A stretch of DNA of 64,000 nt from Thunnus maccoyii. Taxonomy: Eukaryota; Chordata; Actinopteri; Scombriformes; Scombridae. Shown here piece by piece: positions 59,990 through 64,000 of the stretch. The DNA lies in NCBI RefSeq assembly GCF_910596095.1, contig NC_056550.1, forward strand, positions 25,783,001 to 25,847,000. The letters run 5' to 3'. The notes under the pieces were generated by a model. The model saw only the letters and a program-made list of their open reading frames with translations. It made no database searches and was not told the DNA's origin. Numbering within the stretch: the first letter of the stretch is position 1; each line of letters starts with the position of its first letter. Both the position numbers and the translations under genes were made by a program.

Positions 59990-60345
59990 CTGACCTGATC
60001 TCTCTGTACGACGGCAGTAATGAGCAGTAATGACTGCACGTCCTCTCCCTGCTTTCCAGTAATGCACTTAGATATGATTGAGTCCTGCTCTTTGTCGGCT
60101 CTTTTCAGACACGTGCCTGAAAAACTACCCCATTACAAACCCAGTTAACTGCAGTAATCCGGGCTGTGGCGGGAGCACATCTTGCAGTATCATTAATGCC
60201 ACTGCTCATTACGACTTTGCCCTTGGATCCACACATACTGGAGGGAATCGAAAGTGTTTAATGGCTGCAGCCATGGCAACAGAAATTCTGTCTCTTTCAC
60301 TATTTCCTGGAAAAATGTATCTTAAATGACTGCACTGCACGCGGG
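59990..60345. other. Balanced-composition, unique-looking segment
   Basis: An 83-residue ORF lies here (60078-60329, plus), containing NCSNPGCGGSTSC, preceded by TCTTTTCAG at 60101-60109, an acceptor-like word. No donor or partner exon was found and the protein is unfamiliar. It may be conserved non-coding DNA, such as an enhancer of a neighbouring gene. Confidence 0.3.
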
Positions 60346-61040
60346 CGTTTGGTGTTGGTGTCGGTTCAAACGTAGAGATATGTTTCAACTCTTTATTTCC
60401 TCATCAGCAAATGACGCACACGCTGGGTTTTGGTTTTTAAGTTGGCTCAGCAGTGAACTGTAGTCTTCTGCATCCACAAACAACAGAGTTAAAAAAATGA
60501 GACTTGTGTACATAAATTATTCAATCTACCTCAATTTAATCTGGTTATTTTGTCAGTTTGTTTTTGGAATCAGAAGATAGGCGGAGGTCCGGATTCTCAG
60601 GGTTTTCCTGAGCTTGGCATGTATCAGCTCTGCCGCCGTTAACTTTGTGTTTGTAATTAGTTTAATTCTACAGTTATTAAGCCGTCTCACAAATACTGGA
60701 AGGAATTCAAGCTGCAGACTGGATTCTTACAGAGCTTGCCATTCAGGCTTGTCTGGATGAGTCTGGTGCCACGGTTCTTACGTGGGATGATTCCACATGT
60801 TGTAGTTTGTTTTAGCTTTGCAGCTCTAAACTGTCAGTGGCACACACACTCTTCAAAATAAGCATGTGTATATACAATCACTAGCAGGCTGAACTGTACA
60901 AATATTGTGAGAGGAAAATGCTTGACCCTCAAATACCGATCTCAACACAAGGCATAGGATGAGCTGATCTAAAATCTGAGCTTGTTAAAAGAAAATTTGG
61001 ATGTAGTCTTTGATTTAGGTCCGCTTTTTGAAGTGTAATA
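60346..61040. other. Spacer with no recognised feature
   Basis: AT-rich sequence without repeat or coding pattern that I recognise. Confidence 0.35.
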
Positions 61041-61321
61041 ACATCAGCCAAGTCAAGTTAAAGTCAATTTTTTTTATATATAGCGCCAAAACCTTACAGA
61101 AGTTATCTGAGGGCACTTTTCATATAGAGCAGGTCTAGACCGTATTCTTTACAATGTTATTTACAGACACCCAACATTCCTCCATGAGCAAGCACTTGGC
61201 AACAGTGGCAAGGAAAAAGTCCCCTTAAACGGAAAGAAACCTCAAACAGGACCGGGCTGTAGGTGGGCGGCCATCTACCTTGACTGGTTGGGAGGAGGGT
61301 TGGTTGGTGGGGGGTGGGGGA

Positions 61322-61342
61322 AGAGAGAGAGAGAGAGAGAAT
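61322..61342 (+). repeat. (GA)n microsatellite
   Basis: Short GA run, normal part of the host repeat. A G-rich stretch (GGTGGGGGGTGGGGG) lies just before it. Confidence 0.85.
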
Positions 61343-61378
61343 AGCACAATGCATGTTCCACACTGAGATTGGTTACTA

Positions 61379-61425
61379 ACAATAATAATAATGATAATAA
61401 TAATGATAATAATAATGATGATAAT
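61379..61425 (+). repeat. (AAT/GAT)n microsatellite
   Basis: AATAATAATGATAATAATAA-type run. The nested element begins at its right end. Confidence 0.9.
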
Positions 61426-62047
61426 TAAAGCTGCAAGCAGCGTTTGTCGGGACCTCGCACTCTAGCCCGTCGGGATCAGATCATTTTGCTTTTTAAAAAT
61501 GATTACAAGTGTGGTGTGCTTTTATTTTGAAAGTTTGATTAACAGGATGAGAATTTTCTGCAGGGTGAGACATGTCTGTCTTGCTCACACCTGTGTCATT
61601 AAACTGTTTTGTTTTTTTTTTGTTCGAGGGCCAAATTTGGGGCGAAGTCTTATTTTGAAAGGCTAATTGCAGACTTCCTGTTGGATTTAGGTCAGGCGTG
61701 TCACCATATGATTTGTAGGTTTTGATGAGATGAATTATTGAGTTTTGGTTTGATCTCTCTACGACATTCCTATGGGCCGTGGTGGCCATATTAGTTACAT
61801 AGGTGGCGCTAGAGAGCACGTTGTGGCACTTTGGGGGTTAATTTTTACATTTTATCAAATTTTTCACCAGACCTGATGTGTATGCCAAATTTGGTGAGTT
61901 TTTGAGCATGTTTAGGGGGTCAAGTTAAGGGTGTAAGTGGCGTAATAATAAAGAAAGAAAGAAACAAACACGAAAAACAATAGTGTACTCGCCGTTAGGC
62001 AAGGGCTACTGTTTTACAGTAGTCCTTTGCCTTTTGGGCTCGGTTTC
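61425..62047 (+). mobile_element. Nested element inserted at the AAT microsatellite
   Basis: Starts AATTAAAGCTGCAAGCAGCG and GTTTGTCGGGACCTCGCAC, has GTGGCGCTAGAGAGCACG inside, and ends near AAACAATAGTGTACTCGCCG and TTTTGGGCTCGG. This start and end pattern belongs to a common fish repeat. It separates two parts of the host repeat, so it came later. Confidence 0.6.
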
Positions 62048-62330
62048 TAATAACTGTAGCAGTGGGTGTTGAGCAGGATCATGGGGGCAGTAAGTGGCTT
62101 GCAATCACAGATCCAGACTCTACAGCTCCGGAGGCAGAAATATCTGGAGAAAGCAACAGGAGGAGACGAGAAAGCAGAAAACTACAGGAGAGAAAAGATA
62201 CTGAGTTAGTTAGATGCATTAATGAGACATGAACGCGCACAGATGGAGAGGGAGAAGAGGAGAGAGGAGCTCAGTGCATCATGGGAAGTCCCCCTGGCAG
62301 TCTAGGCCTATAGTAGCATAACTAGGAGCT

Positions 62331-62895
62331 GGTCCAGGGTGGTATTCCAGAAAGCGGGTTTAGTGAAAACTCTGAGTTTGTTAACCCTGAGATGAGGGAA
62401 ACTCTAGGTTTCCAGTTCAGAAAGACAGCTAATTTAAACTTGGGGTTACCATGGTAACTATGGTAACTGACGCTAACCATTAGTGGAGGTTTACTGTCTG
62501 TCAGAATCTAAATCTTGGTTGGATATTAGTTTGTTACTCAAGGATTATCTAAAGTTACCGCTTTTATGCGCATTAGTCATTTCTTTGAACAGTGGTTTTT
62601 TTTATTACACAGTGTGAATTCAGCCTCAGCTCAGAATAAAACCTCTGTATGTCCTTCTGTTATAACACTGTGACTCTGTCAGTTTGTTAGAGCAGCTCCT
62701 GCACTGAAAATGTTTATTGCATAATGTGTAATCTCAGTTTAAATTTAGAAAAGTGATGTGAAGCTTTAGACACTGTCACTAATGATGTGATTGGTCACAT
62801 TGATGGAACTCACTGGCCGACTCACACATGTGCAATCTAATGCAATCCAATACAACAGCTCTGCCATAAATTCTACTTTTGTCAGAAAGGTGACA
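62331..62895. other. Spacer with no recognised feature
   Basis: TGGTATTCCAGAAAGCGGGT and ACTCTGAGTTTGTTAACCCT at 62340-62390 resemble the start of another short fish element, not delimited. Otherwise nothing seen. Confidence 0.35.
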
Positions 62896-63121
62896 ATGTT
62901 TTTTGACCAACAGTTAATTGTTTGGTCGATAGAAAATGTTGAAAATGCCCCTTATGAGTTCACAGAACCCAAGTTGATGTCTTCAAATAGTTTTTGTTTT
63001 GTCTGACCAACAGTCCAAAACCCAAAGGTAAACAGAAAACAACAGCAAATTTGAGAATGCGAGAAGTGGCAAAAGTTTCTGTCAATCGACTTATCAATTA
63101 AGCGACTAATTATTTCAGCAT
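62896..63121 (+). repeat. GCTGCAACTAA short repeat, left-truncated
   Basis: Keeps AGTTAATTGTTTGGTCGATA, GACCAACAGTCCAAAACCCA and a worn right end (AAGCGACTAATTATTTCAGC). Confidence 0.65.
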
Positions 63122-63905
63122 GAAACCATAGAAGAGACTACATGTTTACACAGAATCCTTTCATGATCTATCAATAATCTAAAAAAGAATTAATTCAGTA
63201 TTTTTCTATTTTTCTGTTGTGTCCTTAATCTTATTAACTTTGTTTAAAACTGGCAACGCTTACTTCAAACAACCATCGCTCAGAAAGATAAGAACATCTT
63301 TGAAGTGACGGGATGATCGTCATTTCCTTGAAGAATATATGACACTGATTATTTGTGTTACCGTATCATCTGAGCTCTTTAAGTGGTTTACCTGCCACCT
63401 TCTCTGAGCCCATCCAAGTGGATTGACAGGAGCAGCTTTGCCCTTTGTAGTCTCCAGAGAGGCCGGGGTGGACGGTGCTTTGTTTAGTCTGACCCTAGTG
63501 TGTTTCTTCTCCTGCTAAAGCCTTTGGAGACGCCAATCTCAGAGTGCCTGAGTGACTGGCAGCACATCATTCACTGTCAGCTCCCCAAAGCCTCATAGAC
63601 TATAACCCTGATTCTCAACTGGTGCTACTGTCCTACAATAGACATCACTGTTTTCAGCAAAAAGACATAAGGACTGGACTGATGTTGAGATGTCTCTAGA
63701 GGAGTTATAATAACCCTTTTCTATCTAAGACATTGGTGGGAACCATAGGGTTTGGTCTCAAATCCTCAGAATTGAGCATCAGGCAGCAATATTGTATCAA
63801 TACTTTCAACTCAGTGGTGAAATATATTTGGACCCTTCACTTAAATGCAAGTAGTTATACCACAATGTGAAAAAGGTCAATTAAAAATTAAAGTCCTTTG
63901 TGGTC
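63122..63905. other. Spacer with repeat scrap
   Basis: 63370-63600 is GC-balanced and non-repetitive, with no clear exon. 63805-63900 is a worn piece of the ACCCTTCACTTAAATGCAAG type repeat. Confidence 0.35.
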
Positions 63906-64000
63906 ACTTAAAGGCACACTATGCAGGATTGTTGTTTGTAGACACAACATTCAAAGTTGGCCCCTACTCCTCGGCTCAATGGCACCAGAGTGAGAGAGAG
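63906..64000 (+). repeat. Start of a short dispersed element, cut by the window end
   Basis: ACTTAAAGGCACACTATGCA and GGATTGTTGTTTGTAGAC look like the terminus of a teleost short DNA element. The rest lies outside the window. Confidence 0.4.

Larger units (their letters stand above)
61041..62330 (+). repeat. Teleost interspersed repeat, split by a nested insertion
   Basis: Left part 61041-61425 (ATATAGCGCCAAAACC, GAGCAAGCACTTGGCAACAG, GGAAAGAAACCTCAAACAGG, then GA and AAT microsatellites) and right part about 62048-62330 (GCAATCACAGATCCAGACTC, CATCATGGGAAGTCCCCC, TCTAGGCCTATAGTAGCATA) are consecutive parts of one common fish repeat as I remember it. The class is not certain. Confidence 0.6.

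Noticed and set aside
46241..64000. Exons of ANKFN1, the expected right-hand neighbour
   Set aside because: I scanned the ORFs for ankyrin or fibronectin type III patterns and found none. The gene may begin beyond the window or its first exons may be too short to see.

Overview
This is vertebrate nuclear DNA, almost certainly from a percomorph (spiny-rayed) teleost fish. The reasons are the low gene density, spliced genes with GT-AG introns, AT-rich spacers, and many short dispersed repeats of types common in teleost genomes, including a tRNA-derived SINE, L2/CR1-like LINE scraps and many small non-autonomous DNA elements. Three protein genes can be supported: smim36 (minus, 3704-4006), tmem100 (minus, coding exon 30259-30663) and pctp (plus, six coding exons, 39055-45415). 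The order and orientation SMIM36(-) TMEM100(-) PCTP(+) is the same as I recall for human 17q22, so this is a conserved synteny block. The human flanking genes (MMD on the left, ANKFN1 on the right) were not found here.

Layout. 1-3.4 kb: spacer with two copies of an abundant short repeat. 3.4-4.3 kb: smim36, a single-exon coding gene for a small single-pass membrane protein, with an overlapping upstream ORF. 4.3-30 kb: gene-poor spacer holding a (GT)n microsatellite, a 193-bp tandem duplication, an L2/CR1-type LINE remnant, several DNA-transposon-like elements (some nested) and an approximately 790-bp pyrimidine-only-like tract. 29.4-33.7 kb: tmem100, with its coding exon, a convincing splice acceptor just upstream, and a candidate non-coding first exon with a TATA-like box at 33.6-33.7 kb. 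33.0-35.7 kb: a 448-bp near-palindrome lying inside the proposed tmem100 intron, then a pogo/Tigger-like element inserted in an older repeat. 39.0-46.2 kb: pctp, which encodes a full 213-residue START-domain lipid transfer protein. Its intron 2 carries a large GTAAGT-rich array. 46.2-64 kb: intergenic, with a 43-bp minisatellite, a SINE, more copies of the short repeat, and a nested pair of repeats at 61-62.3 kb.

The three genes are neighbours by conserved synteny, and nothing in the sequence suggests a joint pathway. tmem100 acts downstream of BMP9/10-ALK1 signalling in endothelium and also as a sensory-neuron channel adaptor. pctp moves phosphatidylcholine between membranes. The function of smim36 is unknown. 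I found no sign of a novel multi-gene system. The most notable signals are structural: the palindrome, nested elements, the donor-like array in pctp intron 2, and putative upstream ORFs. Repeat family names are from memory and pattern recognition and were not checked against a library.
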